Positions 9,321-20,139 of a stretch of 64,000 bases of DNA are shown in pieces. Within the stretch, counting starts at the first letter, position 1. Each line of letters begins with the position of its first letter. Both the position numbers and the translations under genes were made by a program. Origin of the DNA: Antedon bifida (taxonomy: Eukaryota; Echinodermata; Crinoidea; Comatulida; Antedonidae); the NCBI GenBank assembly GCA_963402885.1, contig OY727100.1, forward strand, positions 11,997,395-12,061,394. The letters are read 5' to 3'. The notes under the pieces are model-generated. The model did not search any database, had not been told where the DNA came from, and saw only the letters and a list, made by a program, of their open reading frames with translations.

Positions 9321-12300
9321 ATAAGCATCAAGCCAATATGTTGGAAATGAACCAATCACATGAATAACACATAAAACATTACAGCAGAGTATACCAATAT
9401 AATTTTACATCTAAAAATGTGCAATATAATTATTACTATTGAATTAGAACATATTGGTGACCTTTATATGACCGCCCCGAGAAATAAACTAAGCTGGCGT
9501 TCTTGTTAATGATTCGCTGATCAAGCCTGTCCAACTTAATTTTATCGCAACTCAACTTGGACAAGTTTTGACTTATCTTTTAATATCCTTAAGTAGTAGA
9601 GTACTTGAAGAAAGAGGACTCTTAACTCACTTCAAAAAGCTAGTAGAAAAAGTTATCCACTTTTGTGATTTTAGCAAATATATTAAAATAAAAACAAAGT
9701 ATAATCAGGCTGGCAAAGTTTTTGGAATCAGGTTAGAAATATGTATTGTAGGTGTATACAAACTATGGGAAAACATTCATGATTCTGTTATTTATAATCA
9801 ATCTATACAACTGACCTCACTGTCCCTAATGTATATAATAAAAAACTAGATATTGACCTAATAAATGAATATAGTATTTATAATGAATCGAACAATCTAT
9901 CAAACATAATGACCTCATAAGTGTTAGATAGGAGTTGTTTTTAAATGTAACTGCTTGCCAATTATAATGGCCCTGTTTCCATTGGCATGAAGTAACACAT
10001 AATAAATTTATATTTAATTGGTTATTTTTGGACAATAAAGTACTGTCAGTCAAATTAGTTAATAGTGTATTTTTTTTTATTAAACTTTGTAGCTTGAAAT
10101 GCATTGTGGGTAATGATAATAATCACTCAAAGGAGAATCTGAATTGTTGATTAAATGTTTAATTATTGTTACTACTGTAGCAGGTCTTTTATGGGTGTCC
10201 AAAACTCACACAGCTTTAGGAGATTTTAATACTGACAAGTCTAGTTTATTCTCTCAGGTTAGATTTGTCAAAACATAATCTAATCGAGCCAAAAATTGGC
10301 AAAATACACATTTTGGGGTATATAGAGTATTACGTGATAAGCAGTGCGAATACTCAACTTCACGGTATATCAATCATAAGATGATGTACTGACGTGGACA
10401 GGATACATTTTAAGCCTCAGAACTTTTCTAGACTAAATTTTAAGCCATAAGATTTGTAACAAAGTGAAGAAAAAAAATCCCTCAAATTCTGTTGAATGTT
10501 AATTCAATCATACTTTGCATCTGACTGTAAAGCGACCTATGATATTTCTTAATGTTAAAATTATCAACAAAAAACATCTGTATTACAGTATACTACTATA
10601 TTCTAAATTAATCGCGTCCACAATGATTAATCTCCTACATTAAATAATGACACAGCATACTAATATTGACCATATAAGAAGATTCCACCTATGTGCCTCT
10701 TTTTAAACGACCAAAGATAAGCACATTTGCTTGCGAGTTTCAAATATGTTGAAACGTGCATATTTGAACAACTTTCAAAGACACATTACTTCCACAGTGT
10801 TATATTACATTACCTCTCCACATAATACTGGAATGGCAAATTGAAAGATAGAAATCAAATCACATTTAAGATAATGATCAAGTATTCTAACCAGGTGTGC
10901 ATTTACCTGTGAAATCAATGGCATCTATTTTTATCTGTATAAACTATTAATTTTCAGATATTATATTAGTGTATGGGCATTGACTACATATGGTATGCAG
11001 AGTTATATAATCTATGTACACATGTTATTCTTATTTTCACTGGTGTTCAGGTTTCATAGTAAAGCACAATATGAAACATCTCAGCTCTCCTGAGAACTTG
11101 TTCAACACAGTATTTGCAACATCATCTAGGGTATGACATGTTTAAGGACTTGAACAAGTGATCATTTTAATTCTGGAACTAAATGAAATGATAAAAATTG
11201 TATCTTTCTTGTTGACACTGTACAAATAAGCTTTTACCGTCCATGATCAAAATTACTTCGCAAATCGGATGAAATCAGAAATACAATCCGTGTGCAGTAA
11301 CGCAATGTTTGTAAAATGAATACAGAGTAAATTAGCTAGATTGCGAAAAAGGAAATATGTACGAATAAATTATCGGTGAAACAGTCTTAATTGTATTTAA
11401 GGATTGATTGCTCATTAATATTACAGTGACATAGTTACTGTAATTTAAGATTAACCCTAGTTAGTGATGCCATACATAAATATGTATTGTATAATATTCT
11501 AAGAAAAAAGGATTACTTATACTTATTTTATTTAAATCTATTTACTTAAATCATATTATAATTTGTTATGATTTTAACATATTTGTTTTTGCGAATTTTA
11601 AATGAAAAGAGCATTGAAAATAAAACAATTTGTTTTGTGTCGTTGATAAAAGTTGAAATTTAAAACTGATTATGGTATTATTCCAAAACGTACTGTTATT
11701 GTAAATGCCACTAAATTGCAATTGTAATCGCGGCACCACTTTCTTTCTCGTAGCTACGGCACTGGATTGTCCAGTTTCTACTGCCTTGAAAAGAACTAGT
11801 TATACACTCATTGATTTATCTCGGTAGATAAAGGCCTGAAGATATGTAGTTATTTATGCATTTAAACTAAATAACAAAAACACCATTGACTGGTTGTTTT
11901 AAATCATTATTAATTTTAAAATGCCACTTGATTGGCCTGTTTTTCCTAAATAGAAAAGAAAGTATTTATACACTCTTATTTAGCTATTTGCTCACAGCAG
12001 AAACAGGCCCTAGCCTTAAGAATAATTATTTAGTTATTTGCTCACAGCAAAAACAGGCCAGAAGAAGATCAAATATGGAGAGGCTAACACATTCCAAAAC
12101 AAAGGAACTTGCACAATGTAGGCCTAATTGCTGTCATTGTAAATTATATGTTCTTTCCATTTGTGTTTGACCTGCTTTGGTGTTCATCACCATGATTTAT
12201 TTTTCAATTTCAGTTCACAATCTGTCCAATAAAAAGTTATTCATGTTAAAAAATTGTTTTATTTCTGCTAGTAGTTTGATTTTAATTGTGAAAAGAAACA

Positions 12301-13700
12301 AATGTGAACATTTATTCTGAATTTGAAAGTCGATAGTAAAAATCCCTTGAGGTGAAAGTTTTGAGTAACAATTGAGTAAAATCGTAATTGCCACAACAAA
12401 CGGACATGGTCAACCATCATTCACATGCATTGTGCATATAAATTCATCTTTTCTGATATCGGCATGCTGACTTTCACATAGGTAATTTATTTTGCTTGCT
12501 AGAAATCCCATCAATATTCATTTAGTTCATGTCAGAAACAAAAGAACTCAATAAAACTCAATCTAGTATAGAGATGACTGTTTTAGGTTAATAAAAAAAA
12601 ATGGAAGAAAATACTACATTGTCGTGCTATTAATTCTTTTCTCTAAATTAAAATCATTGATAGGAACAACTTAAACAAAGTTACAACATGAAATCCATAT
12701 GCATCCAAAATAAGAATATGAAAATACTTTAATATTTTAATATCTAAAAATGATAATGTTGAATTATCAGATATAACTCAGACGATCAGTATAAAAACCT
12801 GGAAAAGGAGTTGTATGTTTTGTTAATTTTAAATTTATATTTGAATACATTTATCTTTATATTGTACTCATGGCCACAAGAAATTTCTTTCTACCCACTA
12901 AATAACTGTACAAATATTTTTTACAGGATTTAAAAAAAGACAAAACACTAATGTTTTTGTACAGGATTAAAAGAAAGAACAAAACATGATGACAATAGAC
13001 AAACAAAATCAAATAGCATGGTTGATTGTATTGCATTTAATGAAGACACATGGCTAGCCTAGGCCAAGGGAGACAATCAATTGTCTACAAGAATTAACTT
13101 ACCAAGTCATCAATTAGTAGCCTACTAGAAGGGGTCCAAGTATTTGATAATAATATTACCTATAATTAGAAAGGACACTAAGACGATGTTAAAGCAGTAG
13201 TTACAATTATCGAGTCGTTCATTAAGAGACTGATTAACATCATGGTAATAAGTGCTGGGAGGTAATTGACATACATCCCGATGAGGAGGGGATGTTAATG
13301 ATATTTGTAAAAGCAGATGGTTTAGTCTGAAGTCTTTAGCAATCTTGCAAAATACAGTCAATAGCAGCAATAGTAGGCATGAGTCTTTAGCAAACCCAAA
13401 AATATCTGATTTTACAAATGACAATGTTAAATAGAATTTCGGATATTTTCTGATATTCAGAGGGTTCGTTTTCCATACATTAAAGACCACACACATAAGT
13501 GTTCCTCTATGGGTCTATCAGCTACATTGTTCTATGACAGTGGGTGAGACAATATTTCTGTTTGTACCCAGTACCTTATAGTTGAATAATAACCAGGTTA
13601 TGAAATACATAAATAACGAGAAGTTAAAGAGACCCAACTTTAACACACTTCCTCAAACATTTGTATAAATCATCTATTTTACAATATCCAGGGTTATTAC
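9321..13700. other. AT-rich non-coding stretch
   Basis: No gene was recognised. Around 10127-10257 an open frame without a start codon encodes a hydrophobic stretch and ends at a possible donor (CTCAG|GTTAGA), but nothing else supports it. A 123-codon minus-strand frame at 13125-13496 begins with a non-ATG codon and is within the length expected by chance here; it contains a hydrophobic segment near its end. A 50-bp-spaced direct repeat is listed separately. Confidence 0.6.
11976..12059 (+). repeat. Direct tandem duplication, ~50 bp
   Basis: The block from TTATTTAG through CTCACAGCA to AAACAGGCC occurs twice, starting near 11976 and 12026, with two base differences. It lies inside a 94-codon frame starting at 11886 that begins with a non-consensus codon and is not considered a gene. 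Confidence 0.7.
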
Positions 13701-13783
13701 TTAAGGGGTTTTAATTTTACAGCCTGCGGATTTGTTTACACACATAAAACCTATCTCGTGTGTATGAATGATATGCCTCCTCT

Positions 13784-13843
13784 ATTGGCAATATGCAAAC
13801 AGCCTCGATTGCCTGTTTCTAGACTACTATAGTGCATTCTGGG
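13784..13843 (+). promoter_or_regulatory. Candidate proximal promoter motifs
   Basis: An inverted CCAAT box (ATTGG, 13784-13788), an octamer-like ATGCAAAC (13793-13800) and GCATTCTGGG (13834-13843, resembling part of the ZNF143/SBF promoter element) cluster within 60 bp just upstream of an ATG at 13869. The cluster is seen in the sequence; promoter function is inferred. Confidence 0.3.
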
Positions 13844-13868
13844 TACTCTCGGACAGCAACCTTATATA

Positions 13869-14078
13869 ATGTCATCTATTGATCAGGTTTCTCTTCACGT
13901 AATTCAAACAGATTTACTTAATCTGCTGAAGTTTGCCAAAGCGTCTAGAGACTACTTGCATTATGTGTATAACATACAAATTTTCATATCACTCAAATGT
14001 CTTAAACATTGCCTCAATGGTTCCCATAATGTTAGGCACTGTAATCCCCTTGCACTCACTTGGCGACATTATTCGTAG
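13869..14078 (+). CDS. Candidate first coding exon, product unknown
   Basis: A true ATG follows the promoter-like cluster by about 25 bp. The first 33 codons (MSSIDQVSLHVIQTDLLNLL, then KFAKASRDYLHY) look like an amphipathic helical N-terminus and are richer in G+C than the flanks. The rest to the stop at 14078 is less convincing, and a weak donor (TTAT|GTGTAT) follows DYLHY, so a real exon may end near 13967. The frame is also open upstream to a TAG before 13832, so an internal exon with its acceptor at GGACAG is an alternative. No family recognised. Length alone is not significant at this composition. Confidence 0.28.
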   Translation: MSSIDQVSLHVIQTDLLNLLKFAKASRDYLHYVYNIQIFISLKCLKHCLNGSHNVRHCNPLALTWRHYS

Positions 14079-14290
14079 AAAACCGTGATTTCATTGCATG
14101 TTTCAACATATACAATGATGATTTCATATGAATTTTCCACCTTGTCAATAATGCATTTGAATATCAGTTTTTACTAGTTTAAGAATCATTTGTTATTAAT
14201 TTGGAATTATGTTAAAAATCGTGTGTTTTAGAGTGTTAAAATAGTTTTATTATATTATTTAATAATACTAATTATTAAAATTTATTCATA

Positions 14291-14485
14291 TTATTGTAAT
14301 CCTAATTCATCATTCATATTCAAAATATCTGATGCCGAAAGCAAAAACTTGTTTATTTCCTAATTAATATCATCATGAGTGTCATCTTCATTCACTGTTT
14401 CTTCCTCGTTTCCTTCTGTCTTTTGACTAGTAAACAGTTCATCATTGACGCCGCCGTCGACGCTTCCGGATAGAACACATCTGCT
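14291..14485 (-). pseudogene. Possible acidic C-terminal coding remnant with an in-frame TAG
   Basis: On the minus strand a G+C-rich frame reads CVLSGSVDGGVNDELFTSQK, then an acidic run TEGNEEETVNEDDTHDDIN, a TAG (14360-14362), and then in the same frame EINKFLLSASDILNMNDELG and LQ before a TAA at 14291-14293. The character of both sides suggests one sequence interrupted by a nonsense change (CAG to TAG would do it), or a terminal exon ending at the TAG. A weak AG acceptor precedes the block at 14486-14487. The plus strand also carries a short hydrophobic frame here, so strand is not certain. No family recognised. Confidence 0.27.
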
Positions 14486-15095
14486 AGTTAATAAATCTAT
14501 GTAATTGTATCAACTATTATCTCTTTTTTTTTTCTATTTGCATTCTACTAGTCTATGCATTATAAATACTTGGTCATAATTGAATTTTGTCCACTTGACC
14601 ATTGATGTATTTATCAATCTAAATTCGCCCACATGCTGCGATGGTAAAGTAAATGCAATTACAATGAACAACTTACTGCTTACATAAAATTTTGTTTGGC
14701 ATAGAAATTCACGAACATTTCAGCTGCGAAAAATGAAAGAATAATGTAAACAAACATTATTTCATGTTGATTTTCTTCTTTAAAAACTTAATATTGAGAT
14801 ATGCTAATTTTAAGATAACTATTTAAAAATGTTTTTGTATTTCAGAATTTATTTTACTATTTGTCAAAATGTTTAAAATATACAGTACAATAAATCATAT
14901 ACTAAAGATTATTAGATCAGCTTTAATACGTTAACAACATTATTAACGTATGACATAATCAGTGCAATAATTAGAAGTGTGTTGCTATTAGGAGAAAATA
15001 TCTCGCAATTAACGAGAGATGATATCATTATAAGCGTATGCATCACGCGAGGCAATACGGCACTGGCTACGTAATACCTGTCTGATTATTACAAG

Positions 15096-15149
15096 GGCTT
15101 ATCTGATGAAGACAAGAAATTTGATTTTGGGTTTCGATTCGAAGGAGAT
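15096..15149 (+). CDS. Candidate 54-nt internal exon
   Basis: Bounded by a plausible acceptor (TTACAAG) and a donor-like GTATTA, this segment reads GLSDEDKKFDFGFRFEGD in phase 0 and its length is a multiple of three. It is locally G+C-rich. The frame is also open a few codons to the left (YLSDYYK) after a TAA. No family recognised. Support is splice-like ends plus composition only. Confidence 0.2.
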
Positions 15150-15407
15150 GTATTATAGTTGCTTAATACCTGTAAAATAATTCAACATTAAGCAAAGGTA
15201 TATGCAATGCAAGATGTTGATAGGAATCTGATAATGCCAGATTTACTGTATTCATTCAAAATAACTTGTTTTATTATCAGCATTCTGTTGATTCAAAAGA
15301 ATGAATCATGGATATTTTGTATCAAAATTTGATCTATATAAGGAAAATTAATTCCTTTTTAGTTGTATAGAATATTAAATAATTATCTCACTGCAATTTA
15401 AAATTAG

Positions 15408-15506
15408 ATACATTGTTGCCATTGGTGTTCTGGTATTTTGTAAGCACCGCCTAAGGAGTGGCGGGCATGGAACCACAAGGCCTACAAATTCGCCCAACAT
15501 GTCACG
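15408..15506 (+). CDS. Candidate exon: transmembrane segment plus basic tail
   Basis: After an acceptor (AAATTAG) the frame with one leading base reads YIVAIGVLVFCKHRLRSGG, then HGTTRPTNSPNMSR, and meets either a donor (CACG|GTAATC) or an in-frame TAA at 15508-15510. A hydrophobic stretch followed by a basic stop-transfer cluster and a Ser/Thr/Pro-rich tail is typical of a single-pass membrane protein's juxtamembrane region. However, the antisense strand is also open for more than 60 codons across this G+C-rich patch (about 15395-15600), and another plus frame (PPKEWRAWNHKAYKFAQHVT) is open too, so strand and frame are uncertain. Confidence 0.25.
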
Positions 15507-15645
15507 GTAATCAATTGCATTGCCAGCAACTAGTCTAACAGCTGAAGAAACTCGCCTGGTAATATAAGAGCAATGGACATCAAACGACTATCTAACTGAG
15601 TAACTATAGCCAGCTTAATCTATACAACAAATAATATTAGACCCG

Positions 15646-15788
15646 ATCACGTGATGGTCAGCCCTATGTAAAACGATACCGGCCGTAATTGTAGAATAAC
15701 AGAGGCATTATCATAGTTTAATCGACAATTTCTACTGACGCTACTGAGGGATACAGCCCACGGCCGTGGTCCGTTTACATTGGTCAAT
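15646..15788. promoter_or_regulatory. G+C-rich motif cluster, possible regulatory element
   Basis: Palindromes ATCACGTGAT (E-box CACGTG, 15646-15655) and CCACGGCCGTGG (15758-15769) lie in a G+C-rich patch, followed by GTTTACATTGGTCAAT with an inverted CCAAT box. No reading frame dominates. Function is inferred from motifs only. Confidence 0.25.
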
Positions 15789-15799
15789 CTAAATAGGCT

Positions 15800-18560
15800 T
15801 TAATGTCGAGAAATATTACGATGATGGAAAACACAACTTGACGTTATTTTTAACCAAAGTGGATGTCATCTAGAAATAATATTTGGAGATTTATATTGAC
15901 AGACGTCATAGGCCAGATGTCATAACTGAAGAAATTAATAGTTTTATGACAATTTTAAAATCATGTCAAGTTGAATAAAAATTTCTGCATAGAAAAAAAC
16001 AATTTAAAAAATAATTATATTAAATAGAAAATAAAATTGAATAACTGCATTCATAGTTACTGAGGGACTTATGATAAATCAAAGGTTATATAAGAATCTG
16101 TTACAAGGCAATCAAAAATTAAATTAGTATGCAATTGAAAAATAACTGATTAATTTATAGATAGGTAATTGAAGTACTTTAATTTGATGTGCAAGATTCC
16201 AATTAATAGGAAAAGACCAAAAACATAATTTTAACATAGGGACCAGGCTCAATTTAAGCATTTATTATAATATTGCACAGTTTAGCAATGCCAGACAAAA
16301 AACTAAGGTTATACTGTATCTCCAATGTGAGAGATGTCATAATGTTCTGAACTGAACTTTTTTAATTTTTTGTAAGCCTCTATTAAAGGTACACCCTTAG
16401 GACCTAACAATGTGTTCCTATAATATGAGTTCCCTAAACTAGTATCTCCAATGTGAGATGCCAATGTGTTTCCAAATTCGTGATGGTTTTATTACAGTAG
16501 AAATGAGTACCTGTGAAAGGGACACTTTAAAGACCAAACAATAGGAGTGGACATCCCTGAATATGCGTATTCTAGGGGTTCTAATGTATTTCCTTTATTT
16601 TTATAACGTTCATACAGTAGCTAAAGCTATTTCTTTTTGTTTAATCAAAACACAACATATCAGATACTCTTCAGTAATAAAACATAAAGATGTAAAGTAT
16701 CCTAGTCAATTTAAAAAGCTCTATAAAACAGACAGTAAAATTCGCTTTTACGGTTTCCTTCTTAAATCAGTTCATAATTTTAACGGCATTATAAAACAAG
16801 AAATTGTAAAAACTTAAAAGTAGGAGTTTAAGTACATAATCCCTCGTCACACAGTAAACTGAAATCCAATACTGAAAGCGATTAATATGCGCTAAGAGCG
16901 TCTTTGGATTAAATATAATTCCCACTCGTACCTCAGGTGGCCATTTCTGACCATTTGCTAAATGACCCGCATCCTCATTGGACAATTAAGCATTAACGGG
17001 CAATTACCGATCGTAGATAAGATCGGCTGTTACCGAGATAAAGTCACTCTTAAAATACCTTAACATGACCTGTTTCCAGTAAAGTGTAATATAAAATATA
17101 ATGTTCTAGGAAATGACCAGATACTGTGTGATATTACAATAAAAAATGTCATTATATTTTCAAATGTTTTTACAGAAAATCTGCAATCAATAGTATTTAT
17201 ACAGTTTAATTTCATGCATTATACCAATATGTAGTAATACATAGTAGTATTCTAATCAAAGAAAATTTATTTAGGAACAACTGTGCACAAAAGAAGATAA
17301 ATTAGCAGTCCAGAACGGTTATTACACATTGTATGCCAGCCTAATAGAACAAGATGTACATGTATACACTTCTAGTTCTCCTCTAGCAATACTATGTTGG
17401 GTCAAAACATGATTCATCTTCGAACTATGTCACATAAAAAACTTTGAATAAACCTAATAACTTTGAACCATTTGTATTTGTAGTCATGTACTACACATTT
17501 TATTCATTAAAGTACATCTAATAAAAAGAAAAGTAATAAATAATTCTATATCTATATCGTTAATATTACAATATACATGACTAAAATAAAAATCTGTATT
17601 TATTGGCTAAAAACCAACATGGCATCAATCAGCAAATTCTATAGCAGATTTTCTCCATTATAATAGCAACTTTAAGTGCCCCTTTTTGCCACGTACTGCT
17701 ACGTCATTCACTTAGCGAAACTTAAAGCATGCACATTTGGCGCATTTAATGTACCGAAACACTTTGAGGATTCGGTTTTTTTTAGTTCAATAAGTCATTA
17801 ATAATTGTCATAGAACAAGAAGCACGAATAGGAAAATATATCGATGCAAAATTGATCACATTAACTTAAGAGCCTGTGTGAAGAATACGGCATAGTTTCA
17901 TGACTTCGCATGGATCCAGATTATCATACAATTTTGATTAAAGCTTCAATTTCATTTAGAAATCTCATAAAACAGGCTAAAAGCAAAAATCAAATTCAGA
18001 TAAAATATTCATTAGTTACGAAAGTAATTCTCAATATTTGATAGATTCAAGAGCAAAATTATTATAAAATTGATAAAATATTAAAATCTATTTTGATTAA
18101 AATTTAAAAACCTGAGTAGCTGCATTTTCAAATGTTTATGGTTCACTTAAAATAGACTTTTTGAAAAAGAATTTATGAATTAATAATTATCATTAGTTTA
18201 AAAAAAAATCATCACCAAAAAGTGTATTGTCATTGAACTGTAGGATTGCCAACTGATTTAAATAACCCCATTTTAAGTATTTTCACTTTAATACAAATAT
18301 AAAACAATGTGCATAACACGGCCTTGTAATAGCAATAATATCATCACAATTCATAGAATTAAACAGCGTTATGCCTGATCCAAGAACATGGGAAATTTAT
18401 GTGCATATGTAACAGCAATAAACATAAAACTTATATAATATCTCAGGGGTGCTAGAGAAATGAAATATTGATTTTACATTATCATGCCAGGAACATACAA
18501 TTCAAATGCTATTAACATTTCAAAGCCAATAAGTAATTTAAGTTTTTCTTCGTTTTTTGT
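15800..18560. other. AT-rich non-coding stretch
   Basis: Mostly non-coding. It contains a relic related to the 62.75-kb MITE (16380-16433) and a G+C-richer patch at 16850-17040 where both strands have short open frames; a minus-strand segment ends at a good donor (CCTGAG|GTACGA) but has no start codon. 17690-17780 is another mild G+C rise (ACGTACTGCTACGTCATTC) without a clear frame. Confidence 0.55.
16380..16433 (+). mobile_element. MITE relic related to 62747-62877
   Basis: CTATTAAAGGTACACC followed by AGGACC and a degraded second block resembles the left part of the element at 62.75 kb (CTATTAAGGGGACACC ... AGGACC). Two nearby copies of 'tctccaatgtgaga' (about 16320 and 16446) suggest further local rearrangement. 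Confidence 0.4.
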
Positions 18561-18568
18561 GTTAATAG

Positions 18569-18645
18569 ATCAAAAAGAAGGGCAGGTTAACGGTAGGAGA
18601 CTTGATGGCGATTACGACGAAATGATATTAATATCTGAGGAGTAG
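18569..18645 (+). CDS. Candidate terminal coding exon, plus strand
   Basis: A strong 3' splice site precedes it: a long pyrimidine tract (tttttcttcgttttttgtg) then TTAATAG. With two leading bases the frame reads QKEGQVNGRRLDGDYDEMIL and ISEE before TAG (18643-18645). Another frame (IKKKGRLTVGDLMAITTK) is open to a TGA inside the block, so phase is not proven. The acidic terminus and local G+C rise favour the first. No family recognised. The neighbouring candidate at 19165 starts in the same phase. Confidence 0.35.
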
Positions 18646-19164
18646 TTAAATGCCACAGTACGGGAAGGCTTTCAACGGATTTGACGTGGTGTGTAGTTAG
18701 CAGTTACAGGTGATAAAAAATATGTCGGACATTCAGTGACCGCTATTCAAACTATAGACTCATATTCATTGGTGTAACGATAATATTTAAAAAATCGACT
18801 TATTCATCATATACAGTAGATCAACATCCAATATTTCACTAAACATAAATATATAAGGACAATAATTTTAAAGAGGGAAGTATAAAGTATTGTTTATTTT
18901 CTCACTGAGGGTGGAAAAATAGTATTTAACATGAAAGCAGAGAATAATTTGGCCAACATCTCATGTATACTTTTACATGACAATGCCTCTACATATGGAG
19001 TAAAGGTATCTCTATTCAAAACAGTATGGTATGGTAAAACTGACACAGACTGAAAATAGTTAAAGAACCGTTAGAATTATCAATCAATAATATACAGAAA
19101 TAATTATGTCGACATTATAAAAACAAAACATAATGCAAACATGTAAATTTGCATAACTACCCAG

Positions 19165-19214
19165 CTCATGGCGACTCGTTGATTAATGAGCATGTAAATA
19201 CTGAACCATCTTTT
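19165..19214 (+). CDS. Candidate 50-nt internal exon
   Basis: Flanked by an acceptor (ACTACCCAG) and a consensus donor (GTAAGT), with two leading bases it reads HGDSLINEHVNTEPSF and ends in phase 0; the other two frames are closed. The phase-0 end matches the candidate microexon at 24936. No family recognised. Confidence 0.33.
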
Positions 19215-19391
19215 GTAAGTAAAGTTCAAATAAGTTGGAATTAAATTTGATGTATGACATTTTGACATGCAAACTCCAAGAATTAAAATATTCTAATTGA
19301 TGACAGATTGCAACTTTTTTTTATGATGCCCACAGAAAAAAAAAATCAACCAGATCAGTTTAAAATTCTCATGTATTGAATAAAATTATTA

Positions 19392-19598
19392 TTAGATTTT
19401 CAATATTTGCCATGTCAATATAGAGTCAGTAACAAGAAATAATCCTATAGATTGTTGTATAAGTTCCACCATATTTAGTTCCACATTGTTAGGATGAGGT
19501 AACAGACACACAGGGACAGTTGTATCATTATAGTAAATAATCCTACAATTTATCTGGTTATCCCCAGGATGTGGACGGATAACTGTAGGACAAAACAT
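19392..19598 (-). other. Open frame of uncertain status, minus strand
   Basis: Sixty-eight codons open with a real ATG (MFCPTVIRPHPGDNQINCRI and on). It lies downstream of the minus-strand terminal exon at 19950-20133, where a 3' UTR would be. It could be a separate exon or chance; no family recognised. Confidence 0.2.
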
Positions 19599-19949
19599 CT
19601 CTGAAAACAGATTATCCTACCGGATTTCTGGTTTAAAATAAACAGCAGGTTGATTCATAATTTTTATTTTGTGGTTAAAATAATATCTATATCTTTGCTA
19701 GTTATTTCAAATAAAGTTGTCAAATGAAAATAGATTTTTGTTTTTACCATAAATTTGAAATGTCCACAATGAAATGAAAAAATAGAACAAAAGAAATAAC
19801 TTCACATTAAACTATAAATATTTATAAACATTTGTTAATATTCTGTCAAAAATTGAATAAAAAAAAAAGTTCAATCAACTACGACAAAATGTTAATATTG
19901 GATAATGGAAAGAACCTTTCATTATACTCTTCATTAAGGTCAAGGTTAA

Positions 19950-20133
19950 TCATAATCCTGTCTTTGGGATTATCATTTTGCCTAGGACATCTGGCGACGA
20001 CCCAATCGCTATCAGCAGCCTGGCAATATTCGTCTCAGAATAAACTACAGACGTTTTCCCTACAGAGCCCACTCCAGAGATAATGTAGTCTGCTGGAACA
20101 ACATTGTTCCCAGTCACCCTGCACGTGTCCCCA
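19950..20133 (-). CDS. Candidate terminal coding exon, minus strand
   Basis: Read on the minus strand, a good acceptor (cttttgttaattctccag) leads into 1 + 183 nt that stay open to TGA at 19950-19952. The peptide starts GDTCRVTGNNVVPADYIISG, continues VGSVGKTSVVYSETNIARLL and ends IAIGSSPDVLGKMIIPKTGL. G+C is much higher than in the flanks and the codons are not AT-driven. It lacks an ATG, as an internal or terminal exon would. The GSVGKTSVVYSE stretch is distinctive but I cannot assign it to a family. Plus-strand candidates at 18569 and 19165 converge on it. The plus-strand 83-codon frame over the same bases is judged a shadow. Confidence 0.5.
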
Positions 20134-20139
20134 CTGGAG

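Noticed and set aside
10127-10257. Signal-peptide-like frame ending at CTCAG|GTTAGA
   Set aside because: No start codon in frame after the upstream TAA and no good acceptor; noted in the gap entry only.
13125-13496. 123-codon minus-strand frame with a hydrophobic segment
   Set aside because: Begins at a non-ATG codon, no acceptor, and about one such frame is expected by chance in a window this size and composition.
16767-16985. 72-codon minus frame ending a good-looking exon at CCTGAG|GTACGA
   Set aside because: It starts at TTG immediately after an in-frame TAA, with no ATG and no clear acceptor; kept only as a comment.
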